Source: Corallochytrium limacisporum
Taxonomy: Eukaryota; Opisthokonta
DNA length: 23,716 nt
NCBI GenBank assembly: GCA_002811645.1
Contig: PDIP01000045.1
Span: 9,565-33,280 of the forward strand
Direction: 5' to 3'
Of this stretch, positions 1 to 9,545 are shown piece after piece; within the stretch, counting starts at the first letter, position 1; each line of letters begins with the position of its first letter. The position numbers and the translations under genes were made by a program. The notes below the pieces were generated by a model, which saw only the letters and a program-made list of their open reading frames with translations, was not told where the DNA came from and did not search any database.

Positions 1-436
1 GGGGGGCCGGTGGGGGCCTCTGGCCCCAGCGGGATGTTGGGACTATAGGGACCGCTACGGCTGCGGACGACCGGAGAACTCCCCTTGGGATTTGTTCCTC
101 TGCGGATCTAAATGCGTCAGTACAAATTCTTGGGTTAAACTGATGCAATCGGGAATTGTGGAGTTAAAGAAGGACCAGAACGAATCTCACTGAACGTGCG
201 CAATTGGTTGATTCCAACTAGTGATCCGTGCTGCTATTTGACGCATCTTTGCATAGTCTTGCACCATACTTGACTAAGAATCGTTAACCTGCGATCATAG
301 CCGCATAGCGACTGCGTGTGCGCGGCTCTGTGTATCTAACTGCACTTCACCCTGGGAACCCCCAGACCACATTTTGCACGAACTTCACTTCAACACCTCA
401 CAAGTAAACACTGCACAACACTCCACTTCAGCAACT
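1..436. other. 5' flank of the forkhead gene
   Basis: No gene is recognised here. The window opens with a G-rich, GC-rich stretch (1-35). A CTAAC element at 336-340 is followed about 25 bases later by a pyrimidine-rich AG (364-365). This is the arrangement seen in the two introns I can support elsewhere in the window, so a 5'-untranslated intron or upstream exon of the forkhead gene is possible. I could not find a convincing donor for it, and no coding exon is visible. Confidence 0.3.
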
Positions 437-1330
437 ATGACCACTACCAAGAACACCAAGAACACTGGAACCACCGAACAGGCCCCCAAGGCCGAGGTGG
501 TCAGGCACAACGACGCGGACAAGCCCCCGTACTCGTATGCTAACCTCATTGCCCAGGCTATCAGCAACGCCAAAAATGGAAGTCTCACGCTTGCCGGCAT
601 TTACGACTGGATCGAGGCAACGTATCCCTTCTACCGTGGCCTGAAGACTGGCTGGCGTAACTCAATTCGCCACAACCTGAGTTTGCACCAGTGCTTCATG
701 AAATCCGCTAAGGCCAGCCCTGACGGTGGCAAAGGTTGCCTGTGGTACATCAACCCCGAATACGAAGATCTCGTGCTCAGCGGTGATCTCAAGAGCAACC
801 GCATCCCCAAGAAGAAGACGACCCTTGATCGCAAGAAGCGCAAGCACCGCGAGAATCTCGAGAACGAAAGGAAGCGCCTACGTATGGAGAAGGCAGAAGC
901 ACGTAAGGTGAGTGAGTCAACTACAGTGGTCGAGAATGCTATCGACAGCGCCGACCACAGCCCTCTGGCCAGCGGAGAGACCACGCCGGACAACCCCTTG
1001 TCTCCTGCTGTTTTCTCTCTGGACGAGGCTCTCCCGGACGACACTGATGCTATGGAGCCTGGTGCTGAGCTGGACATCGTTCTGTCCAACCTGATTGAGA
1101 ATGATGACCTCAGCACTGTCGGTCTTGATAGTGACGAAACGGATGCCTACTGGGGCCTGGTGACTCCTGCCTCTACCACTGGAGAGGCTGAACATGACTT
1201 CCTGAGCAAGTCTCCCATGGACAATGACCTCACTGCCGGTATTGATGAAGAGGTCATTGAAACTGACAACTTCAACAACGATATGAGCGAGTCTCCCTTT
1301 GCCGCTTGGCCCGTAGACCTCGCCTTCTAG
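437..1330 (+). CDS. forkhead (FOX) transcription factor
   Basis: A DNA-binding transcription factor of the winged-helix forkhead family, 297 residues, presumably nuclear. The forkhead domain spans about residues 29-112. It opens with KPPYSYANLI, has the recognition helix WRNSIRHNLSLHQCF (73-87), and ends with a GCLWYINPEY wing segment. A strongly basic, helical region follows (about 119-158, including PKKK, DRKKRKHRE and KRLR) and probably holds nuclear localisation signals. The rest (160-297) is acidic and rich in Ser, Thr and Pro, as expected of an activation tail. The frame is open from 374, but the codon there is TTG; the first ATG is 437, so I start there. A perfect-looking donor (GTGAGT, 908-913) lies inside, but reading through gives sensible protein and no matching acceptor is obvious. 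The FOX class cannot be assigned by eye. Confidence 0.92.
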   Translation: MTTTKNTKNTGTTEQAPKAEVVRHNDADKPPYSYANLIAQAISNAKNGSLTLAGIYDWIEATYPFYRGLKTGWRNSIRHNLSLHQCFMKSAKASPDGGKGCLWYINPEYEDLVLSGDLKSNRIPKKKTTLDRKKRKHRENLENERKRLRMEKAEARKVSESTTVVENAIDSADHSPLASGETTPDNPLSPAVFSLDEALPDDTDAMEPGAELDIVLSNLIENDDLSTVGLDSDETDAYWGLVTPASTTGEAEHDFLSKSPMDNDLTAGIDEEVIETDNFNNDMSESPFAAWPVDLAF

Positions 1331-3348
1331 ACTTTTAGTTATCGAAAACAACTCACATTTTGCACATTAGCTACTTCGTCATCAAACCAAAAAACCACAC
1401 AAAACAGCACTGTAGACATGAGCACTTACATCTAGACGATGCAATGCAATATCAGCATTCAAAACATAATAGTAAAACAACATGTACATCCATAGAGCAT
1501 AGAAGCTTCGTTTCATTGTGTTAGCGGCCCAAAGATGATGTAAGATGCCCCCTGCCACGTCAAGTAGACCAGCAAACTCACTATATTACCGGATTGTCAT
1601 CTAAGAGACTTTTGCAAAGTCTTTGAGACGATTCCGACGTGGGTAACTTAGTCCAGGACGGGTGCAGTCAATGCAGCGAAGACGTCGACAAAGGGAGCGA
1701 CGTGCCCTTGGTCCCGTTCCGCCTGCCAAGCGGGCGCCACGTAAGCAAACACTGAAACCCTAGTTTTAACGACTTTAGCTGGACAATCTTTTTTCTTCAT
1801 ATCTTTCTGTTTTTCTGACTTCTTCCTTCTTTTTTCTAAAGTCTGCTCAAAGGTCCCCGGCTCTCCCTCCCTTTTTTTCATTCCACGATCCTTCATTTGC
1901 TTGGGCTTTATCTCCCTCTAAACCCCTCAGCACCCCCTGGGGGAACAGGATCTTCCCGAATGGTATGGTGAGCAACAGGTCTCGCGATAGGGAAGTTTTG
2001 GTTGATGATACAGGGGGCTTGTGTGTGGGAGGACATGCAGGTTCGGGTGCTGGGGCAAAGAGGTCTTGGTAGTCCCATGATAGCCCGAAAGAACCAAGAG
2101 CATCAGCAGCGATCGAACATACTGCTCACGCAGTACGCGCTTGGAATGCCCCTGTCCGAGTTACAGTACCACACCAGTGGTGCCCAACTTTCGCTTTGCA
2201 CGATTGCTGCGAGAAGGTTCCGGAGCTTAAAAACAGGCCCCCTTGTGTCATTCTTTGTGGCTTTGACCAACCACACCAGATCCTTTTCTTACTTGGCCCC
2301 ATCATACTACCGCCACATATTGGTCTAAGCCTACCCCCCTGAACCTAGAAATGGGAGTCTTTTTTCCCGCAACGACCAGAGAAAGTTAGAAAATCGGAAA
2401 CGGACCTTTCCTCTCCATGTTCCGTACCCTTCCTTGGGCAATGCGTCAATTCCCTATAGTTTCAGTATTACGTTTGACTAATTCAGATTTTGATTTCAGG
2501 GAAAGATATGCGGTACTTTCTCTATAGCGCTGATTGTGACCACGAGGCCCCCTTTGCTCTTCCCTGTCTCCTTTCTGGCCGTTTGGTAACTTTTGGGAAT
2601 GCATACCGTCAGTACTAGTGGAGTGCTGGTATTAGGCAACGCGTTGAGTTGATCTATTGCAGGGTGTACTTCTTCGGGAACCCCCCCCTCTCCATCCTCA
2701 ACTTTCTCGGCTCATTTTCTTCTTTGGCGCCCTGCTTTTACGATCGATCACTGACTCGGCCAAAACGACTGTGCGTGTCCATACCGTCTGCTCGCGGAGT
2801 CACCTCCAACTTGCCATTTGGGAACAAAAAGTATGCAAGTAATTTCTGCTGTAACACTGAAGCGACTAAGAATACTGAAGGACGCGCGCACCAAAGTGGG
2901 AAAGAATTTTGTATTTCTTGCCGGAAACCAACTGAGATGGCGTTCTGCAAGGGGGGTGTGCGGCGCCCATTCCCGTCAGGCTCCTCATAATGAGAGCTAG
3001 GGGACAGTGTTGTTCACACACACATACGGACATGCCAAACAAAATTGTGTGGGGATCTAACACAAAAGTCGAGAAAAAGTCTAGCCCAGGGGTCCCGTTT
3101 GCGATCCCCTACCGGGCGGCCCATGTGTGGTAGCGACAGTGGTTGAACACGGTTCTCGAACGAATTTGGAAGTGATCTGAGTACGTGTTCTAGACAGCCA
3201 ATTACCTCGGTGTCAACGTCAATCCAGTGCTATCCGTAAGCGATAGCGAAGGTGTTTTGCAACTGACGCTTCTTCGTACTTCACACGTTTACGACAAAAG
3301 CAACCATTGTCTAGGAATGGATCTATACTAGTCTTATAAGGTGTAAAC
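1331..3348. other. 2-kb spacer between forkhead and cyclophilin-40 genes
   Basis: This is mostly anonymous sequence. It contains a long pyrimidine tract on the plus strand (about 1789-1880), a splice-like pair (donor GTAAGC at 1741, acceptor at 1840-1841, 101 bases apart), a doubtful ORF on the minus strand (listed separately) and a run of eight C (2681-2688). ORFs at 2002-2328 and 2649-2990 have no recognisable motif and look like chance frames. The 3' untranslated region of the forkhead gene and the promoter of the next gene must lie here, but I see no defined elements. Confidence 0.4.
1648..1896 (-). CDS. small hypothetical Lys-rich protein (doubtful)
   Basis: An 82-residue ORF with a true ATG (1896-1894) and a TAA stop. 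Residues 1-37 are Lys/Arg/Glu-rich and could form a helix. The C-terminal half (VSVFAYVAPAWQAERDQGHV and after) has purine-first codons as real coding sequence often does. The opposite strand can be read as two open segments joined in phase by a 101-base intron-like stretch (1741-1841), so the strand is unsettled. I recognise no family. The Lys-rich part is the complement of a pyrimidine tract and may be an artefact of composition. Confidence 0.28.
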   Translation of the reverse strand: MKDRGMKKREGEPGTFEQTLEKRRKKSEKQKDMKKKDCPAKVVKTRVSVFAYVAPAWQAERDQGHVAPFVDVFAALTAPVLD

Positions 3349-4410
3349 ATGACACGCCCAAGGTGCTTCTTCGATATCTCCATTGGTGGTATCCCCCATG
3401 GCAGAGTCGTCTTCGAGCTCTACAACGATATTACCCCGAAGACAGCCGAGAATTTCCGCGCCCTCTGCACTGGCGAGAAGGGAACCGGTGGCAGCGGAAA
3501 GCCGCTTCACTACAAGGGCAGTCTGTTCCACCGTGTGATCAAGAACTTTATGCTTCAGGGCGGTGATTTCACTGCTGGCAACGGTACAGGAGGCGAGTCC
3601 ATCTACGGTGAGAAGTTTGAGGATGAGAATTTTGATGTGAAGCATACCAAGCCTGGTCTGCTGTCCATGGCCAACGCTGGACCCAACACGAACGGCTCTC
3701 AGTTCTTCATCACAGTCGTTCCCACTCCTCATTTGGACGGTAAGCATTGCGTGTTCGGTGAGGTCATTTCTGGTATGGGGCTGTGCCATTATATTGAAGA
3801 ATTGCCAACCTCTGAAGACCGTCCTGAGCAGGACGTGATCATCGCTGAGTGTGGAGAAGGGGAAGGCTCCCCCTCGGGAGATACGGAGGTTCCATACACT
3901 CTCTTCCCGAACGGTGATGATTTGAAGGCAGCTGGTGATGTTGAGGCCGTTTTGAACAAATTTAGGGAGCTCGGCAATGATGCAGTCAAGACCAAAGCCC
4001 CTGGTAAGGCTATTCTCTACTATGAAACTATGGAACGCTGGGCTCAACTGAAAGCGGACACATCTAACGGTGAGCAGACTGATGCCGAACGAAAGCTCGT
4101 TGCCGTTGCCAATCTAAATGCATCCGTCTGCCACCTGGATCTTTCACGATTTGATGATGCTATCGCATGCGCAGAGAAGGCCATCAATGGCACTGGCCTG
4201 ACGGATGTGCAGAAGGCAAAGGCATACTTCCGCAAAGGCACCGCTCAGGCTAAGCTGAAACAACGTGAGGATGCTATGGCCACTTTTGAGGCGGCCAAGG
4301 ACCTAGCCCCGGAAGACCAACGCATCGCCAATGAACTCGCCCGTGTAAAGAAGGAAATCGAGACGGCCAAGAAGAAGGAGAAGGACATGTACTCCAAGAT
4401 GTTCAAATAG
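3349..4410 (+). CDS. PPID: cyclophilin-40, peptidyl-prolyl isomerase with TPR domain
   Basis: A peptidyl-prolyl cis-trans isomerase and Hsp90 co-chaperone of the cytosol, 353 residues against about 370 for animal and yeast relatives. The cyclophilin domain covers residues 5-175. Catalytic-site residues are present: R62, F67 and Q70 in [15 protein letters not shown], and H133. The tryptophan that gives cyclophilin A its tight cyclosporin binding is replaced by H128 ([12 protein letters not shown]), which is the Cyp40 hallmark. A linker leads to about three TPR units (205-335) beginning [10 protein letters not shown], which should bind the MEEVD tail of Hsp90. The end, [12 protein letters not shown], matches the charged C-terminal helix of Cyp40. 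The start is the first in-frame ATG and the domain begins five residues later. There are no introns and nothing is missing. Confidence 0.96.
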   Translation: MTRPRCFFDISIGGIPHGRVVFELYNDITPKTAENFRALCTGEKGTGGSGKPLHYKGSLFHRVIKNFMLQGGDFTAGNGTGGESIYGEKFEDENFDVKHTKPGLLSMANAGPNTNGSQFFITVVPTPHLDGKHCVFGEVISGMGLCHYIEELPTSEDRPEQDVIIAECGEGEGSPSGDTEVPYTLFPNGDDLKAAGDVEAVLNKFRELGNDAVKTKAPGKAILYYETMERWAQLKADTSNGEQTDAERKLVAVANLNASVCHLDLSRFDDAIACAEKAINGTGLTDVQKAKAYFRKGTAQAKLKQREDAMATFEAAKDLAPEDQRIANELARVKKEIETAKKKEKDMYSKMFK

Positions 4411-4888
4411 ATATAAAGGCTAACATAGGCGGTGTAGATATGTGATCCCAACTGCGATGGGTGCACAGCAGTTGTACCCAATCGTGTGGTCTTTACGCTT
4501 ACCAACAGCCCCCCCCCCCCGGCGGGGGGAACCCTTCCGCTTCACTGGGAGGAGAACGAAAAACATTTCAGAATAAGGCCCTTTAAGACGTTTCCCTCCC
4601 TTTCGACACCTCACTATGGTCCCCGGATGCTGGTGACTATGGAATCAGAGCGGGTGCGATCTATAAAGTTTCTCCACCTGGTTCTTAGAATGTGAATTGT
4701 AGGTATCACATCCCTCAAGAAGCTCCAGGTATTCATGGAGGGACTACACGACCAGCATTATTTGTGAATTGCCTTCCGAAACGAGAGATCGCCACTTACA
4801 AACTAGATATCACTACGAGAGATGTAAATTGTGACGGGAAGAACAGAATGCTAACCGGCCCTCCGCTGTTGTGCGTAAGTGCGACAAT
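4411..4888. other. spacer with C12/G6 inverted run
   Basis: About 480 bases between the cyclophilin-40 stop and the TBC gene start. It holds twelve C (4509-4520) followed by GGC and six G (4524-4529), which could fold back on itself. A GTAAGT donor-like hexamer lies at 4875-4880, just before the chosen TBC start. An upstream coding exon of the TBC gene is therefore not excluded, although the N-terminus already matches its family without one. Confidence 0.4.
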
Positions 4889-6697
4889 ATGCTCGGTCAC
4901 TGTGACAATCATGAGCACGTAGAACAGACTCTATTTGGGAAGAACAATGTTTGTATACATAGAGGCCATGAACACGTCCCGGGGTATCTTGCAATCAGCA
5001 GTCTCAGTTGTCTTCCAGACGGTAATGAAAGTGACTCACGGTCTAAAAACGTTATCTTCTTGACATGGATCCCGAATGCGAACCTTGCTTCGAGTTCAAC
5101 AGACTCCCCGGTTCACAGCCCGGCTCCAGCTGAACCATTTATTGAAAAAATAGGAAGACCTGGCAGCGAACTCAAGATCAAAGTGGAGAACATTAGGGCC
5201 GTTTATGTTTCCAGTCAGTCTCGGGACAAAGGCTCAAATTGCACGACAGGAATAGCTCTACTCTTGCTGAAGGGTGCAGGTCAGAGCCCTCCAATGCATT
5301 TCCACAAACCTGGTTTGGACAGCTTTCTGGAATACTTTGCTGAGATCGTTGGACTGCGGGCGTCGATCAAAACCAAAGGTCTCTACCTCGCTGGAAGAGC
5401 ACGGAGGTCCTTTGGAAGTAGTAATTCTTCTGGAGGCAGGGACTCACCGAAATCATTGACACGGTCAAGCATGGGTGGTATGGGTGGTCATTCGAAGAGC
5501 CGTGGACTACTAGAACCTAAAGATCTTGACCGTCCAAGATCAGTGGGCTCTCCTCTTCAGCAATCCATGAGCCGTGGTGCGGCCAACGAGGCTCCGTCCT
5601 TCTTCGACACCTTCAATAATGCGTTGGAATCGGGGACGAACTTCATTAGGAAGCTTAGCAACACCAGTAGAGGCTCTAATGGGGGCCACGAAGAAGAAAA
5701 GTATGTTGGCATAGAAATTCTTCTTCGAAGATATTACAGCGGGCTGAGCTCTGAGAGAGAAGACAAAAGACCGGTTTACATTCCAATCACGAGGCCAATG
5801 ACCGATCAGGCACCTCTGGGTCCTGTAAATCCTGACGAGTGGTGTGCGATCTTTCAGGCCACTGGACACTCTCCGCAGGACGGAGAGTATTCCAAGGGTC
5901 ACGAGCTGTACAAGCAACTTACCAGGCGAGCGGAGAAGATCCTTGACGACCATTATGGACTGGACATTACTGTGACCAGCGACGAGGACCTCATTGAGTC
6001 GGTAACGAGGATCAAAAGTGATGTGCGTCGACTGGATCTAACCGGATTTCAGGGTGATCCGCAGATCATACGACACAAGATTCAAACCGGCCTAATCATG
6101 TATTTCTTGATGCAGAAGTCAGTCTTCTATGTCCAGGGAATGGCGGACATATATGCAATCCATCACTTAGGCTGTAAGGATGACAGTCACAGTAATGAGG
6201 CTGTGTTCTGGTGCTTCGTGGGCCACATGTCTCGTGAAGCCCAGCTCTTTGTGGATGACCAGACGACCATGAATCAGCTCATTGACACGTTCAGGATCTT
6301 GATCCAGATCCTAGACCCAGGGTTCTATAGTCACTTAGAGAAGCATGATGGTCTTCATCTCTTTTTCTGTTATCGGTGGTTCCTGCTAAGTTTCAAGCGA
6401 GAATTCGCTGTCCAAGAATGCGCTCATGCATGGATGACGATCTGGCGCAGTACGGCTGGAGAGTACTTCAAATGCTTAATCGCTTTCGCTATCATTCATT
6501 CCTACCGTGATGTTGTCCTCGATCAAAAAATGGATGTCGATGATACCCTTGAATTTCTAGGTGCCCTCAGTACCAAACTAGATTTTCGTACAGTGATGAT
6601 GAAGGCCAGAAGTCTAAAGACCCTCTTGGAGAAGCAACATTATCTGCCCGGAGAGCTCAAAGTGTTTGGGAACAAGGAAAACGAGCAACTGGAGTAA
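4889..6697 (+). CDS. TBC1D15/TBC1D17/Gyp7-type Rab GTPase-activating protein
   Basis: A GTPase-activating protein for Rab GTPases (Rab7 in the animal family), acting on endosomal and mitochondrial membranes; 602 residues. The N-terminus (about 20-160) matches the Rab-binding domain of TBC1D15: VCIHRGHE, then FLTWIPN, and later PPMHFHKPGLDSFLEYF. A Ser/Gly-rich, probably disordered linker follows (170-265). The TBC domain carries the arginine finger IKSDVRR (375-381, R381) and the glutamine finger YVQGM (414-418, Q416), then VFWCFVGHM and LFFCYRWFLLSFKREF typical of the subfamily. The usual first TBC motif (RxG...LR..W..LLG) between PDEW (315-318) and the arginine finger is not seen. The frame is open upstream only to a TGA at 4832, with GTG but no ATG before 4889. 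An upstream exon is possible because of the donor-like GTAAGT at 4875. Confidence 0.9.
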   Translation: MLGHCDNHEHVEQTLFGKNNVCIHRGHEHVPGYLAISSLSCLPDGNESDSRSKNVIFLTWIPNANLASSSTDSPVHSPAPAEPFIEKIGRPGSELKIKVENIRAVYVSSQSRDKGSNCTTGIALLLLKGAGQSPPMHFHKPGLDSFLEYFAEIVGLRASIKTKGLYLAGRARRSFGSSNSSGGRDSPKSLTRSSMGGMGGHSKSRGLLEPKDLDRPRSVGSPLQQSMSRGAANEAPSFFDTFNNALESGTNFIRKLSNTSRGSNGGHEEEKYVGIEILLRRYYSGLSSEREDKRPVYIPITRPMTDQAPLGPVNPDEWCAIFQATGHSPQDGEYSKGHELYKQLTRRAEKILDDHYGLDITVTSDEDLIESVTRIKSDVRRLDLTGFQGDPQIIRHKIQTGLIMYFLMQKSVFYVQGMADIYAIHHLGCKDDSHSNEAVFWCFVGHMSREAQLFVDDQTTMNQLIDTFRILIQILDPGFYSHLEKHDGLHLFFCYRWFLLSFKREFAVQECAHAWMTIWRSTAGEYFKCLIAFAIIHSYRDVVLDQKMDVDDTLEFLGALSTKLDFRTVMMKARSLKTLLEKQHYLPGELKVFGNKENEQLE

Positions 6698-6846
6698 CGA
6701 CCTACGAATCAAAACGCGACATCATAAATGACTAGTGAACAGTGGTTTCATAGTGTACACTGACCCATGGAATTTATAGCATGTTCATGATACTGGCCAG
6801 TGAATCCATCACTTTGTGCTTCCATGGGATGCGACTACGCAGGTAT

Positions 6847-7217
6847 CTAACCCCGGGGCTGCTGAATGTGACCAACTTGAATGCCGTTGTGCATGGGCTC
6901 TCTGGCTGGCAGCTTCTTAGCATTCTTGGGCTCAAAATTTTGGCGCTGGTGTATTTGGGCTGCGACAACTTCCTCTTCACTGGGAGCACGTACCACGGGA
7001 CCATCATCCGGGAGGTTTGCATGAGCAGGTCTGTTGGATTAGACGAAAACAAGAAAAAAAACTATGTTAGTCTGACTGCTGATCATTCAACAACGTCGAT
7101 AGAGATGCTTTGTACTTACTCTGTATTTTCGGCCCTGGTCTCGGAATGTTTGCGCACCCTTGTGCCGCCAACACGATCGGCAGGAGGGTGACCGGCTAGC
7201 TTTGACTCAACAACCAT
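6847..7217 (-). CDS. DAP: DAP/DAPL1-family protein, two exons
   Basis: A 93-residue protein from exons 7217-7120 and 7030-6847, reading on the minus strand; no single open frame shows it. The join is in phase (GA|A) and gives an ATG-to-TAG frame of 282 bases. Both ends carry the signatures of death-associated protein 1: KLAGHPPADRVGG (6-18) near the start and HIQQPRG as the last seven residues (87-93). Between them is VVAAQIHQRQ, also like the family. Animal DAP is about 102 residues. Animal members are mTOR substrates that restrain autophagy, and DAP/DAPL1 proteins have been reported to sit in the exit tunnel of dormant egg ribosomes. The role here is inferred. The protein looks disordered, without membrane segments. 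The gene is convergent with the TBC gene, 149 bases away. Confidence 0.88.
7031..7119 (-). other. spliceosomal intron of the DAP gene
   Basis: An 89-base intron on the minus strand: donor GTAAGT starting at 7119, branch-point CTAAC at 7070-7066, then a T-rich tract and the acceptor CAACAG ending at 7031. Removing it joins two open segments in phase into a protein with family motifs in both exons, which is strong support. It serves as the model for finding other introns in the window. Confidence 0.88.
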
Positions 7218-8489
7218 GGTGACTCGTCCGTATCAAACTTTGTTCTAAGGCTACAAAAATGTTCCTCAAGAAACCCTCTTGTTGGAGTTATCGAATACTC
7301 TACGGTGTGTCTCTCGTACCTGCACACCTCTCATGATCGTACTCATACTCGCCTCGACAGCGCAACTGTGTGGCTTGTTTCCGCAGTACGGGTACGTTTC
7401 GGGTAGGTGATTAGTGTCGATGCCAATTGACTTTTGCTTGTTTGGAGTAATGATTGCGGCCGTCGCGGGTCATAGGCCTGCTTGCACCTCGCACTCGACA
7501 CAAACAAGAAGAGAGGCAGAAATGTGTTTAGCCCGTTCGGACACTATGGACACAGTACGGGTCTCTCATTCCCCGGCCGGTACACCTCGCCCTTCGTTCC
7601 GCCAAAAGCCACAAATCGCCCCAGGGACACCCTTCCTGTCCCGGGTGCGGTAGTGGGACTACGGCAGGCAACAAAACCGATGAACGGGCAGTAGAAAACG
7701 GCAAATTCTCTCGCCGTCTGCAGGTCTCGCAGAGCTGTGAAACAGAAGCGGTGGTGGTGGTGAGGGGGGGGGAAGTTTGGAGGGTTTGCGGTCGGGGGTT
7801 GAAAGAAAACGCAATGGAGCCCATTCTTTGCACATCATTCGCAGTCCTCGATTCGATTTAAAGAGTCTGGCCAAACACACTGCACAAGCAAAAGAAAGCG
7901 ATCGAGTGCGTAGAAAGTAACACTTTTCACCGGGGAAGATGGTGCTTACCTTCCACAGTCCAGTTTGAAGCCAAAAAGTAACAAAGGCCTGTGCTTACAC
8001 ATACCGAGAGATTCTTTGAACACAGCAGCAACGCAGCCAACAAAACCATCACATGTCGGTGGTACTCGGTTTATGCAGATCGTACTCTGTTTACCCTTTT
8101 CTCGGTTGGATGTGGGTGGGTTTGAGGGTGTTTATATATGAAACTACTTTGGTGGAGAGGTTTCTGTCCACCTGTCCCTGTACAAAGACTATGGGGGTGT
8201 CATAGAAGCCCGGAAGTGGGGAGAATTCCACCCATTCGCAGCGCTACGACAAGGCTCCTCCCCCTCCCCAGTTGTCTCCCCGGCCGTGGCCCCCCCCCCC
8301 CTTTTCTTTTCCTCCCAATGTTTTCATAGTTTCGGTGCGGGAGAGGTCGTGTAGCTAAAGACTGATACGGCGAGTCCCATATATGCTTGCGTCAGTACCT
8401 ACGCAGAGTGCAGAGTAGCTTTGCTCCCCTTGCAGAGCTTTGGCTTCGTACGGCTGGGACCCGCTTGAACGATCAGTGTCTGCAGTATA
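7218..8489. other. spacer upstream of DAP and downstream of FIBP
   Basis: No gene is recognised in about 1.27 kb. The plus strand has an open, GC-ending stretch (about 7518-7694) that would encode a Gly/Pro-rich peptide such as FSPFGHYGHSTGLSFPGRY and stops at TAG. It has no ATG in a convincing place and could be a terminal exon or chance. Nine G (7764-7772) and twelve C (8290-8301) form homopolymer runs. The DAP promoter should lie just right of 7217, but I see no clear element. Confidence 0.35.
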
Positions 8490-9545
8490 CTATCGCCGCC
8501 GATACATCTGATCACAGCATTCGATAATGCCGGACATATAGCGTTGCCAATGCTGATTGGGACGAATATGGCTCGGATTCTCGTTCAGGCGGATGGACCC
8601 AATGGAATCGGAGATGATCTTGAGTAATTGGTTGAGATCTTCCGCGCTCATTCCAGTGCCACGGATCAGGTCCAGAATCTTGTCATCGACATCGATGAAG
8701 ATGTCCTTCAGTTCACGGCTCTGCCCCAATCCAAACCCAATGTTAAGAAGCGCACGGAGCAGCTTGTATAGGATCGATGACAGGGCCTTGAAGGCATATT
8801 GCCCCTGTGTCCGTGCTAAAATCGCTCTCTTGTACCGGTCCATCAAATCACGGTCATTTAGTAACGTGATTCTCAACTCGCGCAGGTCTTGAATGAGAAA
8901 TGGATCCAAGTCCTCTCCAGGGTCTCCATCAGGAATGCACCAGGCATCCATAATCGCGGCAGTACTCTTCTCAAAGACGGTCAATGGATGACTGGCCATC
9001 CTCTTCTTATGGGTTTCGATTCTGTGGCTGCTCATCCAGAGAATCCTCGCATATCTTGTTGCTAGTTCTCTACTAAGATAGAAGGATTCCTCAATCCTCG
9101 TAGCATATCCGCCTTCATGATCTTCCAAGTCCTTAAAGATCCGTTTGAGATTGTCGAATTGCCTCCTGCAGCTTCTCATTGGAATCTTGTGGCTCTCTGT
9201 AATGTAATCAAGGTCCTTTCGGAGACGAGAAGAAAGTTTCTTACCCAAAATGGCACGGAAAAATTCATCATCAAAGGAGTAATACTGTTCAACCAACCAT
9301 GACTGTGTAGGTGCCTCGATAGGAAAGACCATCTGCCCTGACAGATACCGGGGTGCCTTCAGATACTGCTCTAGAACATGGAACGCACGGTAGCCATGTA
9401 GAAGTGCATCTCTGCGCATGTAAACACTATCGCCTGTTCGATAAAAGTTACTTGCACGGTCTACTGTAAATCCTCGAAGCCATAATAAAAATATATCCTT
9501 GTCGATGAGGACAGAGTCGGACACGTAGAGGTCCAAATCTGTCAT
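8490..9545 (-). CDS. FIBP: FIBP, acidic FGF intracellular-binding protein homologue
   Basis: A 351-residue homologue of FIBP, a soluble intracellular protein of about 357-364 residues in humans with an imprecisely known role (FGF1 binding, growth control). The match runs from end to end: LYVSDSVLIDKDIFLLWLRG near the start, then QYYSFDDEFFRAILGKKLS (88-106), the highly characteristic SCRRQFDNLKRIF (125-137), and a C-terminal helical part ending near WQRYMSGI. No membrane segments or signal peptide are evident. The open frame begins with GTG at 9551, but the family start fits the ATG at 9545 (MTDLDLYV). There is no intron. A protein named for FGF binding, in an organism that probably has no FGF signalling, implies an older cellular role; that is inference. 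Confidence 0.93.
   Translation of the reverse strand: MTDLDLYVSDSVLIDKDIFLLWLRGFTVDRASNFYRTGDSVYMRRDALLHGYRAFHVLEQYLKAPRYLSGQMVFPIEAPTQSWLVEQYYSFDDEFFRAILGKKLSSRLRKDLDYITESHKIPMRSCRRQFDNLKRIFKDLEDHEGGYATRIEESFYLSRELATRYARILWMSSHRIETHKKRMASHPLTVFEKSTAAIMDAWCIPDGDPGEDLDPFLIQDLRELRITLLNDRDLMDRYKRAILARTQGQYAFKALSSILYKLLRALLNIGFGLGQSRELKDIFIDVDDKILDLIRGTGMSAEDLNQLLKIISDSIGSIRLNENPSHIRPNQHWQRYMSGIIECCDQMYRRR

Noticed and set aside
908-913. Perfect-looking donor GTGAGT inside the forkhead frame
   Set aside because: The downstream frame reads as a sensible acidic tail to the stop and no branch or acceptor pair fits, so I treat it as coding.
3334-4047. 237-codon minus-strand ORF across the cyclophilin-40 gene
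   Set aside because: It is the antisense of a highly conserved domain, has no motif of its own and owes its length to codon bias of the real gene.
4871-4888. GTG at 4871 as the TBC start
   Set aside because: Non-ATG starts are rare in eukaryotes and the ATG six codons later already gives the family N-terminus. The same reasoning moved the starts of the forkhead, FIBP and AK6 genes.
6774-7052. 92-codon minus-strand ORF over DAP exon 2
   Set aside because: It is in a different frame from the DAP reading, crosses the intron acceptor and has no motif.
6781-7191. 136-codon plus-strand ORF after the TBC gene
   Set aside because: It begins with ATG but is the antisense of the spliced DAP gene, which has family motifs in both exons and intron signals.
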